DNA of 64,000 nt from assembly GCA_965221575.1 (NCBI GenBank), contig CBDCSM010000013.1, forward strand, positions 310,001-374,000. Direction: 5' to 3'. The position numbers and the translations under genes are program-made. The notes under the pieces were generated by a model, which saw only the letters and a program-made list of their open reading frames with translations, ran no database searches and was not told the DNA's origin. Source of the DNA: JAPPHA01 sp965221575. Its GTDB lineage: Bacteria; Pseudomonadota; Alphaproteobacteria; Rhodobacterales; Rhodobacteraceae. Shown one piece after another: positions 8,825 through 16,644 of the stretch; the stretch's first letter is position 1; each line of letters starts with the position of its first letter.

Positions 8825-9763
8825 ATGCCGATCACCATCCCAGAAGAACTCCCGGCATTCGACATCCTTCGGAACGAGGGCGTCATGGTCATGTCCGAGG
8901 GACGGGCTGTCCGCCAGGACATTCGACCGCTACGGATCGGGCTGGTCAACCTGATGCCGAAGAAGGTTCAGACCGAGACGCAGTTCGCCAGGGTAATCGG
9001 TGCGACTCCCCTGCAGATCGAAATGACCCTGATACGCATGTCGTTCCACCGGTCGAAGAACGCGCCAGCCGGCCACATGGAAGCCTTTTACCGTGCATTC
9101 CAGGACGTGAAGACGGAAAGGTTCGACGGTCTGATCATCACCGGCGCTCCCATTGAACATCTCGAGTTCACCGACGTCACCTATTGGGACGAGTTCGTCG
9201 AAATGATCAACTGGACCCAGACCCACGTGCACTCGACGTTTGGCATCTGCTGGGCCGGAATGGCGATGCTCAATTTCCATTACGGCGTGACGAAACGCAT
9301 GCTCGACGACAAACTGTTCGGCTGTTTTCGCCACAGGACGATCGCGTCGTCGTCTCCCTATCTTCGCGGCTTTTCCGACGACCTGGTCGTCCCCGTCAGT
9401 CGCTGGACCGAAATGTGCCCACGCGAAATAAGGGCATGCCAGGAACTCGACATACTCATCGAGTCGCCTGTCGCCGGACCATGCCTGATCGAGGACAAGG
9501 GGCATCGCTCGCTCTACATGTTCAATCATCTCGAATACGACAGCGATACACTTCGGCAGGAGTACGAACGGGACGTCAGCGCCGGTTCTCCCATCGAGGT
9601 TCCGGTCGACTACTTTCCCGAAGACGACGCTTCCAGTCCGCCACAGAACCGCTGGAGAGCACACGGCCACCTGCTGTATGGAAACTGGATCAACCAGATT
9701 TACCAGACCGTACCTTTCGACATCGCGCAGGTCGGATCCGGCGCATGCGCGGAGCCAGCCTGA
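8825..9763 (+). CDS. metA: Homoserine O-acyltransferase MetA, probably acetyl-CoA specific
   Basis: It activates homoserine in methionine synthesis. The 312-residue protein has the MetA glutamine-amidotransferase-like fold with nucleophile Cys142 in FGICWAGMA. It also has the C-terminal FPEDD and AHGHLLYGNWINQIYQ motifs. Residue 111 is Glu (GAPIEHLEF); in this family Glu111 marks acetyl-CoA users and Gly111 succinyl-CoA users, so homoserine O-acetyltransferase is more likely than the succinyltransferase usually annotated. It directly follows the P-loop ATPase gene. Confidence 0.95.
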   Translation: MPITIPEELPAFDILRNEGVMVMSEGRAVRQDIRPLRIGLVNLMPKKVQTETQFARVIGATPLQIEMTLIRMSFHRSKNAPAGHMEAFYRAFQDVKTERFDGLIITGAPIEHLEFTDVTYWDEFVEMINWTQTHVHSTFGICWAGMAMLNFHYGVTKRMLDDKLFGCFRHRTIASSSPYLRGFSDDLVVPVSRWTEMCPREIRACQELDILIESPVAGPCLIEDKGHRSLYMFNHLEYDSDTLRQEYERDVSAGSPIEVPVDYFPEDDASSPPQNRWRAHGHLLYGNWINQIYQTVPFDIAQVGSGACAEPA

Positions 9764-9908
9764 CGCGCGGAGCATCGAGCCGTCCGGCGTGGGGTACGCG
9801 CGGCCGCTCCGGATGTCAGGCACTCATAATCGAGCGCGAAAGCGACTCCCGTCCGGGCGGGCGTTCGCGCCGGATCGTGCGTACAAAAAAGGGGCGGTGT
9901 GTCATTTT

Positions 9909-9935
9909 GCGTCGGCCTGATGTACGTTCCGACGC
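9909..9935 (+). repeat. Short inverted repeat upstream of ppk2
   Basis: GCGTCGG (9909-9915) and CCGACGC (9929-9935) are perfect inverted repeats separated by 13 bases, flanked by T-rich and A-rich sides. It lies in the leader just upstream of the ppk2 ribosome-binding site and could be an operator or a small mRNA hairpin. Confidence 0.35.
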
Positions 9936-9958
9936 GAAATAGTACAGGGAGGATAGTC

Positions 9959-10843
9959 GTGGCCGACGAATCCTATCCCAAACCGTTCGACGGCGGCATA
10001 ACGAGATTCTACGAGCAATTCGCACCGGAAGACGTCCGGAGCGCGATCAGTAATGCGCGCCGCGACAGCATCCTGAACCCGTCCTATCCGTACAGGAAAC
10101 GCTGGTCGCGGAAAAAGTACGACGCGATGTTGTATGGCCTGCAGGTCGAACTCGGAAAACTCCAGACCTGGGTCAAGGCAGAGGGAGCGCGTATCGCCGT
10201 CGTCATCGAAGGCCGCGACGCGGCGGGAAAAGGCGGCACCATCAAGCGGTTTCGCGAGTTCATGAATCCCCGCGGCGCCCGGGTGGTGGCGCTTGGAAAG
10301 CCCTCGGACCAGGAGCGCTCCCAGTGGTTCTTCCAGCGCTACATTCTTCACTTGCCGAATGCCGGCGAAATCGTCTTTTTTGACCGTTCCTGGTACAACC
10401 GCGGCGTCATCGACCACGTATTCGGATTCTGTCGGCCCAGTGAGCGCGAACGGTTCTTCGACCAGGTCAACGAGTTCGAGCACATGATCGTCAGCGACGG
10501 CATATGCCTCGTCAAGATCTGGCTCAACATCGGGCGCGCTGAACAGCTGCGCAGGTTTCTCGACCGGGAGTCGGACCGGCTGAAACACTGGAAACTCTCC
10601 AAGATCGACGTTGCGGGGCTGTACAAGTGGGACGAGTTCACGGCAGCAATTCGGGAGACCTTCGAGCGGTCGGACAGTTCATGGGCTCCCTGGCGGGTCA
10701 TTCTGGGTGACGACAAGCGCCGAGCCCGGGTCGCCGCGATCCAGTCGGTTCTCGACAGGGTGCATTATCCGGAAAAGGACGTAGCCTTCGCCCGCGGACC
10801 TGACCCGAAAATCTCCGTTGGAACCCGGATGTTTGATGCCTAG
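9959..10843 (+). CDS. ppk2: Polyphosphate kinase 2 family protein
   Basis: PPK2 enzymes use inorganic polyphosphate to phosphorylate nucleoside di- or monophosphates. The roughly 294-residue single-domain protein has the Walker A motif IEGRDAAGKGG, the conserved FFDRSWYNRG segment (Walker B region) and a lid-like ERSQWFFQRY region. GTG 9959 is chosen because GGGAGG (9947-9952) precedes it by six bases. Length and single domain fit class I, which mostly phosphorylates NDPs. Its last eight bases overlap the TetR gene start. Confidence 0.93.
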   Translation: MADESYPKPFDGGITRFYEQFAPEDVRSAISNARRDSILNPSYPYRKRWSRKKYDAMLYGLQVELGKLQTWVKAEGARIAVVIEGRDAAGKGGTIKRFREFMNPRGARVVALGKPSDQERSQWFFQRYILHLPNAGEIVFFDRSWYNRGVIDHVFGFCRPSERERFFDQVNEFEHMIVSDGICLVKIWLNIGRAEQLRRFLDRESDRLKHWKLSKIDVAGLYKWDEFTAAIRETFERSDSSWAPWRVILGDDKRRARVAAIQSVLDRVHYPEKDVAFARGPDPKISVGTRMFDA

Positions 10844-11471
10844 CAGCCGAAAAGGATATCACCACGGCAATCTCAGGGAAGCTCTGGTCAAGGCGACGCT
10901 GGAACTGATCGAGTCGAGGGGGCCGCTCGGGTTTACGCTTTCGGAGGCAGCGCGGCTGGCCGGAGTGTCGCCCGCGGCGCCGTACAGGCATTTCAGCGGC
11001 CGGGACGAACTCATTGCCGAGGTCGCGCGCCAGGGATTCGAGATCTTCGCCGACCTTCTCGAATTCGCTCACGCGAAGGGCGGCCCCTCTGCACTGGCGT
11101 CGTTCGAAAACGTCGGCCGGGCTTATCTGACCTTCGCGCAAAAGAACCCGGGCCACTATATCGCCATGTTCGAAAGCGGCATTTCGATCAATGCAAACCC
11201 GGAACTCGCGGCGGTTGCCAATCGTGCGATGAGCGTCCTCGCCCGATCCGCCGATGAACTTTCCCGCAGGCTTCCACGAAACCGCAGGCCTCCGGGTTCG
11301 ATGGTCAGCCAGCATATCTGGGCAATGAGCCACGGTGTCGTCGAGCTGTTCGCCCGAGGCGCTCCCGGGGCCCGCTCGTCGTTTTCGCCGGAAGAACTGC
11401 TCGAAGCGGGCGTGGGGATCTACCTGCGCGGGCTCGGCATCATTCCTTCCGATTCGCAAACGAAAGGCTGA
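10836..11471 (+). CDS. TetR-family transcriptional regulator
   Basis: A 211-residue regulator starting at ATG 10836, which overlaps the ppk2 stop. The N-terminal helix-turn-helix is seen as YHHGNLREALVKATLELI followed by FTLSEAARLAGVSPAAPYRHF, typical of TetR. The C-terminal domain (SMVSQHIWAMSHGVVELFARG) resembles the TetR WHG-type ligand domain. The overlap means it is translated with ppk2 and may control this unit, but no operator was identified. Confidence 0.9.
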   Translation: MPSSRKGYHHGNLREALVKATLELIESRGPLGFTLSEAARLAGVSPAAPYRHFSGRDELIAEVARQGFEIFADLLEFAHAKGGPSALASFENVGRAYLTFAQKNPGHYIAMFESGISINANPELAAVANRAMSVLARSADELSRRLPRNRRPPGSMVSQHIWAMSHGVVELFARGAPGARSSFSPEELLEAGVGIYLRGLGIIPSDSQTKG

Positions 11472-11653
11472 TCGTCGGAATCCAAGGTCTGTACGCGGGA
11501 GCGTATTTCGCAAGTTGCTGCGTTGCGTTCTCCTGGCATGGCAATTTCGCCATTTCCTGGCTCACGGAATTCCGAGAATTCGAAGCGGCATCAGTGCAGC
11601 GCGCCGGCGGTCAGCCCGGATTGGCTGTTTCATTCTTTGGCATCGATGTAACG

Positions 11654-13111
11654 TCACCACTCGGAGAGCCTGGGCGGCAGAGGATCCGAGGTAAACGCCA
11701 TGCGATGGGTGAGCTGCGTAAGGAGTTCTGCCTTTTGCGGCAGCGAAACGGGGTCCAGCCAAAGGTTGTTCATCTCCAGCGGATCGCTGACGAGATCATA
11801 TAGTTCACCATCGTCATGGGCATGATCCACAACGATCTTGTGAGTTTTTGTCCGCAGCATCGTCAGCTGGGCCGACGGACCGGCATGATAGGGCATTGCG
11901 TTATAGTACTCGCAATAGATCGATTGATCTCCCTCGAAGGGTACATCCCGATCCCCGAGCCAGTCATGAACCGACCGCCCCTGCATTCCCGGGTGCGGCT
12001 GCTGACCTGTTGCCTCCAGCAACGTCGGTGCCAGATGGACCAGTTCGAAGAGACCGTCGAAGCGTCCGGGGGCGAACTTGTCCGGAAACCTGACGATAAG
12101 CGGAACGCGGATGAGCGGATCATAGAAGTAGGGACCCTTCAGATAGATGTTGTGATCACCCATCATTTCTCCATGGTCGGACATGAAGACGACCAGGGTG
12201 TTTTCTGCCTGATCGGTCTCGTTCAACGAATCGAGGATGCGGCCGACCTGCTGGTCAACATGTTCGCACATCGCCCAATAGGCCGCCTTGACCATCCTGT
12301 GGTCCAAGGTGCTCATCTGTTGGCGTCCGAAACCGCCGATAAAGCCGTTGACCTGACCGTATGCACCTTCCGAATCCGTTTGCTGGTAGACCGGTTTGCG
12401 GCCGAGATCATCATCCATGGCATCGGGCATCGGGATTTCATCCAGCCGGTCCAGGTATGGCGCCAGGAAGGACGGCGGCGGATCAAACGGATGGTGCGGT
12501 GCGTACATGTTCGCCATGTAGAACCAGGGGGCGTCGCGTGACGCTTGTTTCGAGATGAATTCGGTTGCACGCGTCGCACACCACGCCGCCTCGGTCGAAT
12601 TCTCCGGCATGCCGTTTTGCACCCACTGCGACAATTCGTGCGGCGTGGTCCGATACTCCAATCCCTTTTCGGAGAGAAAGCGCGTGTAGTCCGAGTTCAT
12701 TCCCCAAAGGTCGGATGGCGCCTGCGCCCAATTGAATTCACCGAAGCCGTCATCGATCCTAGGCTCCGTGGTCGTGGCGATTTCCGGGGCTCCGGGCGCG
12801 AGATGAAATTTGCCGACCAATCCGGCGACGTATCCCGCATCTGCCACCAATCGGGAGATCGGCTTTTCGGTCGGCGGCATGATCTGGCCGTTCTGCCGCA
12901 GCCGGGTCGTTCTCGGGTACCGCCCGGTCAGGAAACTCCCCCTGCTCGGCGAACAGATCGGGCTCTGGACAAAGGCGTTTTCGAACAGGACGCCCTGTTC
13001 GGCGAGGCGGTCGATGTTGGGTGTAGAGACGATCGGGTTGCCATAGCAGCCAAGAGTGTCCGTCCGTTGCTGGTCGGTGCAGAGAATCAGGATGTTCGGA
13101 CGCTGTCGCAT
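11654..13111 (-). CDS. Sulfatase (type I, formylglycine-dependent)
   Basis: An alkaline-phosphatase-superfamily sulfatase of about 485 residues that hydrolyses sulfate esters. Near the N-terminus it has the metal-binding LCTDQQRTD segment and the CSPSR motif, whose Cys (residue 53 from this start) would be converted to formylglycine. A central SDHGEMMGDH motif carries further metal ligands. ATG 13111 is preferred to the upstream TTG because GGAG lies seven bases before it. No signal peptide is evident, so it is probably cytoplasmic. It diverges from the IclR-transporter-sulfatase operon, which marks it as part of the same catabolic island. Confidence 0.92.
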   Translation of the reverse strand: MRQRPNILILCTDQQRTDTLGCYGNPIVSTPNIDRLAEQGVLFENAFVQSPICSPSRGSFLTGRYPRTTRLRQNGQIMPPTEKPISRLVADAGYVAGLVGKFHLAPGAPEIATTTEPRIDDGFGEFNWAQAPSDLWGMNSDYTRFLSEKGLEYRTTPHELSQWVQNGMPENSTEAAWCATRATEFISKQASRDAPWFYMANMYAPHHPFDPPPSFLAPYLDRLDEIPMPDAMDDDLGRKPVYQQTDSEGAYGQVNGFIGGFGRQQMSTLDHRMVKAAYWAMCEHVDQQVGRILDSLNETDQAENTLVVFMSDHGEMMGDHNIYLKGPYFYDPLIRVPLIVRFPDKFAPGRFDGLFELVHLAPTLLEATGQQPHPGMQGRSVHDWLGDRDVPFEGDQSIYCEYYNAMPYHAGPSAQLTMLRTKTHKIVVDHAHDDGELYDLVSDPLEMNNLWLDPVSLPQKAELLTQLTHRMAFTSDPLPPRLSEW

Positions 13112-13179
13112 TTCAACGCTCCGGCTTACGGTGCTCAAGCCTGTTGACGGAGAAATCCCGTTTGGCTACCCTGTCAATA

Positions 13180-14034
13180 ATGAAAGCAATTACTTTCAAT
13201 AATGAAAGTCAAGTGTGCGCGACGCTTGGGCAAATCAAGCCAAACGCATTATCGACCGGGCGCAGATCATTGCGATTGTTGGAAATCCTGGCCCGGCCAC
13301 CGCATGAAAAGAGCTTTTCGGATCTCGCCGACGAAATGGACCTGTCCGGTGCCACACTGACCCGGCTGCTCAAGATGCTCGTCGATGAGGATTGGATCCG
13401 CCAGCGGCAGACAAGCAACCGCTACACGTTGGGATATCGAACGCAACGATTCGGACACGCGCTGCGTGGCTTCGGGCTGCAAAGCAACGAGGTTCAGGGA
13501 ACCGTTGCCAGCCTGGCATACAATGTCGGTCATTCAGCCTGTCTGGCCTCCTACCAGGGCGATTATTTCGTCATCACTGCAAAGACCGAGATTCACTATG
13601 GCTATCATTTCATCGACGTTTTCGCGCCAAACACAGATTGGATAGACAACGGTATGGGCCAGGTCCTCCTGGCTTACCAACCCGATGGAGTCGCAAAAGC
13701 GATATATGATCGGCAGTACGGAATCGAGTTTCCGGATACCCACCTCGAGGGGTTCCGGCGAATCCGGGACCAGGGACATCTGGTCCGGCGCGAGGGCCCT
13801 GTCACGCGATTCTCCGTCGGTTTATCAAATCCGGTCACCAGACAGGTCAGGGACGTGATGTCTGTCGCGGCCCTGAACACAAGCTCCGTGGATGTCGAAG
13901 GAATCCTGGCCCAGGTAATCACTGCCGCTTCCGAAGCAGCCAACCTGCTTCCGGAAGTATCACAGGTGTCGGCAAGTCTCGGGAACGAAAATCTGCAACA
14001 GGGAGAAGGAAAGAAACAATGCTCAACACACTGA
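13180..14034 (+). CDS. IclR-family transcriptional regulator of the sulfatase island
   Basis: About 284 residues. The N-terminal winged helix-turn-helix is seen as RSLRLLEILARP followed by SFSDLADEMDLSGATLTRLLKML. The C-terminal IclR effector domain includes HLEGFRRIRDQGHLVRREGPVTRFSVGLSNP-type sequence split around residues 190-220. The start is uncertain: ATG 13180 overlaps the palindrome, while GTG 13213 would place the operator wholly upstream. It overlaps the binding-protein gene by 16 bp, so it is the first gene of a five-gene operon. Confidence 0.88.
   Translation: MKAITFNNESQVCATLGQIKPNALSTGRRSLRLLEILARPPHEKSFSDLADEMDLSGATLTRLLKMLVDEDWIRQRQTSNRYTLGYRTQRFGHALRGFGLQSNEVQGTVASLAYNVGHSACLASYQGDYFVITAKTEIHYGYHFIDVFAPNTDWIDNGMGQVLLAYQPDGVAKAIYDRQYGIEFPDTHLEGFRRIRDQGHLVRREGPVTRFSVGLSNPVTRQVRDVMSVAALNTSSVDVEGILAQVITAASEAANLLPEVSQVSASLGNENLQQGEGKKQCSTH
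13181..13198. promoter_or_regulatory. Palindromic operator candidate between sulfatase and iclR
   Basis: TGAAAGCAATTACTTTCA is an inverted repeat with 6-bp arms and a 6-bp centre. A third half-site TGAAAG follows at 13203-13208. It lies in the divergent promoter region of the sulfatase and the IclR gene, where IclR proteins usually bind to control both sides. The ATG at 13180 overlaps its first base. Confidence 0.6.
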
Positions 14035-14996
14035 CCAGGCGAATACTCGCGGCGTCAATTGCTCTGGTGGCCTCCGGGGCAATCGCGAACGCGCAAACGA
14101 CTGTCCGGTACGCAACCGATGGTTACGGGATGGGCTCTACAATCGTCCTTGCATCCGAAAAGGGATATCTGATGGACGAAGGCATAAACCCGGTCATCCA
14201 GACCTATGCCTACGGTGTCGACACGATCGATGCCGTACTGGCCGGACAGGCGGATTTCGGGGTGGTGATCGGATTCCCGCTGCTGATCCGGTTCCAGTCG
14301 GGCAAACTGATTTCACCGTCGATTATCGGGAATTTCGTTCCGGGCTGGCACAAGCTCTATACACGGACGGAACTCAAGAACGCGGACGAATTCGAGGGCA
14401 AATCCTTCGCGGTGGCGACAGGCACCGCCCAGGAATTCGTCACTCGAAACTACATCAAGTTGCTGGGACTTGACCCGGAAACGGACGTCAAGCTCGTCGA
14501 TTTCGGCGATCTGTTCAGCATTGTGGGCGCGCTGAAATCCGGCCGAATCGATGCCGCATGGGTTTGGGGCGAAGGCGCGAAAACCATGGGAGAGGATGCG
14601 AATTTCGCCTTCATATCGGACGACAGCATCGTATCCGAGGGAGCAACCGCGTTGCTGGTGACCACAATGGAATACGCCAGTGCCAATCACGATGCGATCG
14701 TCAAGACGCTCAAGGCGTTGCTCAGGGCGACCGAAGACGTCGCCGCTGACAGCGGCGCGGTCGCGACCATCGTTGCCGACAAGCTTGGCGCCGACAGTGA
14801 ATTGGTGAAGCGGGCGATCGACCAGGCCCGGTACGAGCTGAGCTTCACTCCCAGTCTGGTCGACAACATGAGAGCCCAGCACGAATTCCTGCTCAATGCC
14901 GGAATGATCGAGTCATATGATTTGACGCCGTTGCTCTATTCGAAGGCGTTGGCCGAGGCCATCCCTTCGGCGGAGATCGACGCATCGCTCGAGTAG
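14019..14996 (+). CDS. ABC transporter substrate-binding protein (NitT/TauT, SsuA/TauA-like)
   Basis: A 325-residue periplasmic binding protein. The signal peptide covers about residues 1-25 (RRILAASIALVASGAIANA, then QTT). The mature part has the NMT1/SsuA-like pattern VRYATDGYGMGSTIVLASEKG and DFGVVIGFPLLIRFQ. A strong Shine-Dalgarno (GGGAGAAGGA) precedes the ATG. The family binds nitrate, taurine, sulfonates or similar anions. Between two sulfatases, the likely ligand is an organosulfate or sulfonate, which is inference. Confidence 0.9.
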   Translation: MLNTLTRRILAASIALVASGAIANAQTTVRYATDGYGMGSTIVLASEKGYLMDEGINPVIQTYAYGVDTIDAVLAGQADFGVVIGFPLLIRFQSGKLISPSIIGNFVPGWHKLYTRTELKNADEFEGKSFAVATGTAQEFVTRNYIKLLGLDPETDVKLVDFGDLFSIVGALKSGRIDAAWVWGEGAKTMGEDANFAFISDDSIVSEGATALLVTTMEYASANHDAIVKTLKALLRATEDVAADSGAVATIVADKLGADSELVKRAIDQARYELSFTPSLVDNMRAQHEFLLNAGMIESYDLTPLLYSKALAEAIPSAEIDASLE

Positions 14997-15005
14997 CAAC
15001 TCCTT

Positions 15006-15048
15006 GACGGGCGGGCGCGACCGATGGCCGAAAGGTTTCCCGCCCGTC
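15006..15048 (+). promoter_or_regulatory. Intercistronic hairpin between binding protein and ATPase genes
   Basis: GACGGGCGGG (15006-15015) and CCCGCCCGTC (15039-15048) are a perfect 10-bp inverted repeat. Such hairpins after the binding-protein gene often protect the upstream mRNA or attenuate transcription, so that binding protein is made in excess over the membrane components. Confidence 0.6.
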
Positions 15049-15072
15049 TTCGCATCATGACCGAGCCGACGA

Positions 15073-15843
15073 TTGGGTATTCAACTTAAAGACATTTCCT
15101 TTTCCTACACGCCGGCTTCGGATGACCCGCTCGTCCTCAAGAACATCGATCTCACGATCGATAATGGCGAGTTCCTTATCCTGCTGGGGCCCAGCGGTTG
15201 TGGAAAGTCCACTTTGTTGCGGCTCATTGCCGGTTTCGATCATGCGACCACGGGAAGTGCGGAGGTTGACGGGTCCTCGATCGACGGCCCTGGCAAGGAC
15301 CGGGGCATGGTGTTCCAGGACCTGGACAGTTCGCTCTTTCAATGGCTGACCGTCCGGCAGAATGTCGAGTTCGGTCTCAAGGTGAACCGCATCGATGCAG
15401 GCGAAAGAAAAGACCGCGCGAACGACGCCCTGCGAATGGTGAACATGACGGATCACGACCACAAGTTTCCGGATGCCCTGTCGGGTGGGATGAAGCAACG
15501 AGTCCAGATCGCCCGAATGCTCGCCATGCGTCCAAATATCATGTTGATGGATGAGCCCTTTGCGGCGCTTGATGCCCAGACCCGGCAGATGCTTCAGAGA
15601 CAACTCGTATCCATATGGTCAGAGGTCAAACGCACGGCCATTTACGTTACCCACGACATTCGCGAGGCGATCAACCTGGGCCAGCGTATCGTACTGATGA
15701 CCGCGGGACCGGAAGCCGGCATCAAGCGTGAATATGCAGTCCCCCTCAAACATCCGAGGGATCAATCGGACCAGGTCTACATCGATCTTCTTCAGACCAT
15801 CTCGAAAGACATCGAAGAGGAAGTCACAAAGGTTTGGTCATGA
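15073..15843 (+). CDS. ABC transporter ATP-binding protein (SsuB/TauB type)
   Basis: A 256-residue ATPase with Walker A GPSGCGKST near residue 39, signature LSGGMKQRVQIARML, Walker B ILMDEPFAALD-type sequence and the switch His in YVTHDIREA. A stop in the same frame at 15058-15060 leaves TTG 15073 as the first usable start. It overlaps the permease gene by four bases (ATGA). Confidence 0.93.
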   Translation: MGIQLKDISFSYTPASDDPLVLKNIDLTIDNGEFLILLGPSGCGKSTLLRLIAGFDHATTGSAEVDGSSIDGPGKDRGMVFQDLDSSLFQWLTVRQNVEFGLKVNRIDAGERKDRANDALRMVNMTDHDHKFPDALSGGMKQRVQIARMLAMRPNIMLMDEPFAALDAQTRQMLQRQLVSIWSEVKRTAIYVTHDIREAINLGQRIVLMTAGPEAGIKREYAVPLKHPRDQSDQVYIDLLQTISKDIEEEVTKVWS

Positions 15844-16643
15844 GCCGTTCGCCGTTCAACAAGACATTCCTAGGCGGTCGGATCGGCCGCAACATTTGGA
15901 TTTCGACGGTCTCGATCAGCTGCGGCCTCGTTGCTTGGGAAATCGCGGCGCAGCTTTGGATAGATCCCTTTTTCCTGCCCCCGGTAAGCACCGTTTTCCT
16001 GGCTATCATCGAATTGATAGAGAGGGGTCTGCTCTTTGGCACCATTGGAATCAGCTTGTACCGAATATTGGCGGGATTCCTCCTGGGGAGCATCGTCGCA
16101 ATTCCGATCGGATTGATCGTCGGCATCTCGATTACCGCCCGGGCCATATTTGATCCCTATGTCCATTTCTTGCGTTTTATCCCGGCCCTGGCGCTTACAT
16201 CCCTGTTCCTTGTCTGGTTCGGTGTCGGCGAAGTCGCAAAGATACTGCAAGTGATGTATGCGACCGCGTTCATCGTCATCGTCAACACGGCTACCGGTGT
16301 TGTCACGACGCATGAAAACAAGATTCTCGCGGCGCAAACACTTGGCGCGTCACCTTGGCAGATATTCTGGCTCGTGACGATACCGGCCTGTATTCCATCC
16401 ATTTATGTTGGAATGCGATTGGCCCTGGCAGGGTCCTTCATGGTCATCGTCGCGGTTGAAATGCTCGCTGCCGAGTCGGGTATTGGCTATCTGATCTGGA
16501 CATCCAAGGTCTATTTCAAGATCGACTGGATGTTTGTGGGTATATTCTTCCTGGGCGCCTTGGGGTTGTTGGCGGACTACCTTTGGAAGATGCTCGGCCG
16601 TTACGTGATCAGGCGCTTTGTCCGGGAAAGCGCAGACTACTGA
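15840..16643 (+). CDS. ABC transporter permease (SsuC/TauC type)
   Basis: A 267-residue inner-membrane protein with about six hydrophobic helices. The EAA loop is visible around LAAQTLGASPWQIFWLVTIP, typical of BPD-type permeases of the nitrate/sulfonate/taurine group. Its ATG overlaps the ATPase stop and its stop is one base from the start of the following sulfatase gene, so translation of the cluster is tightly coupled. Confidence 0.92.
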   Translation: MSRSPFNKTFLGGRIGRNIWISTVSISCGLVAWEIAAQLWIDPFFLPPVSTVFLAIIELIERGLLFGTIGISLYRILAGFLLGSIVAIPIGLIVGISITARAIFDPYVHFLRFIPALALTSLFLVWFGVGEVAKILQVMYATAFIVIVNTATGVVTTHENKILAAQTLGASPWQIFWLVTIPACIPSIYVGMRLALAGSFMVIVAVEMLAAESGIGYLIWTSKVYFKIDWMFVGIFFLGALGLLADYLWKMLGRYVIRRFVRESADY

Positions 16644-16644
16644 C

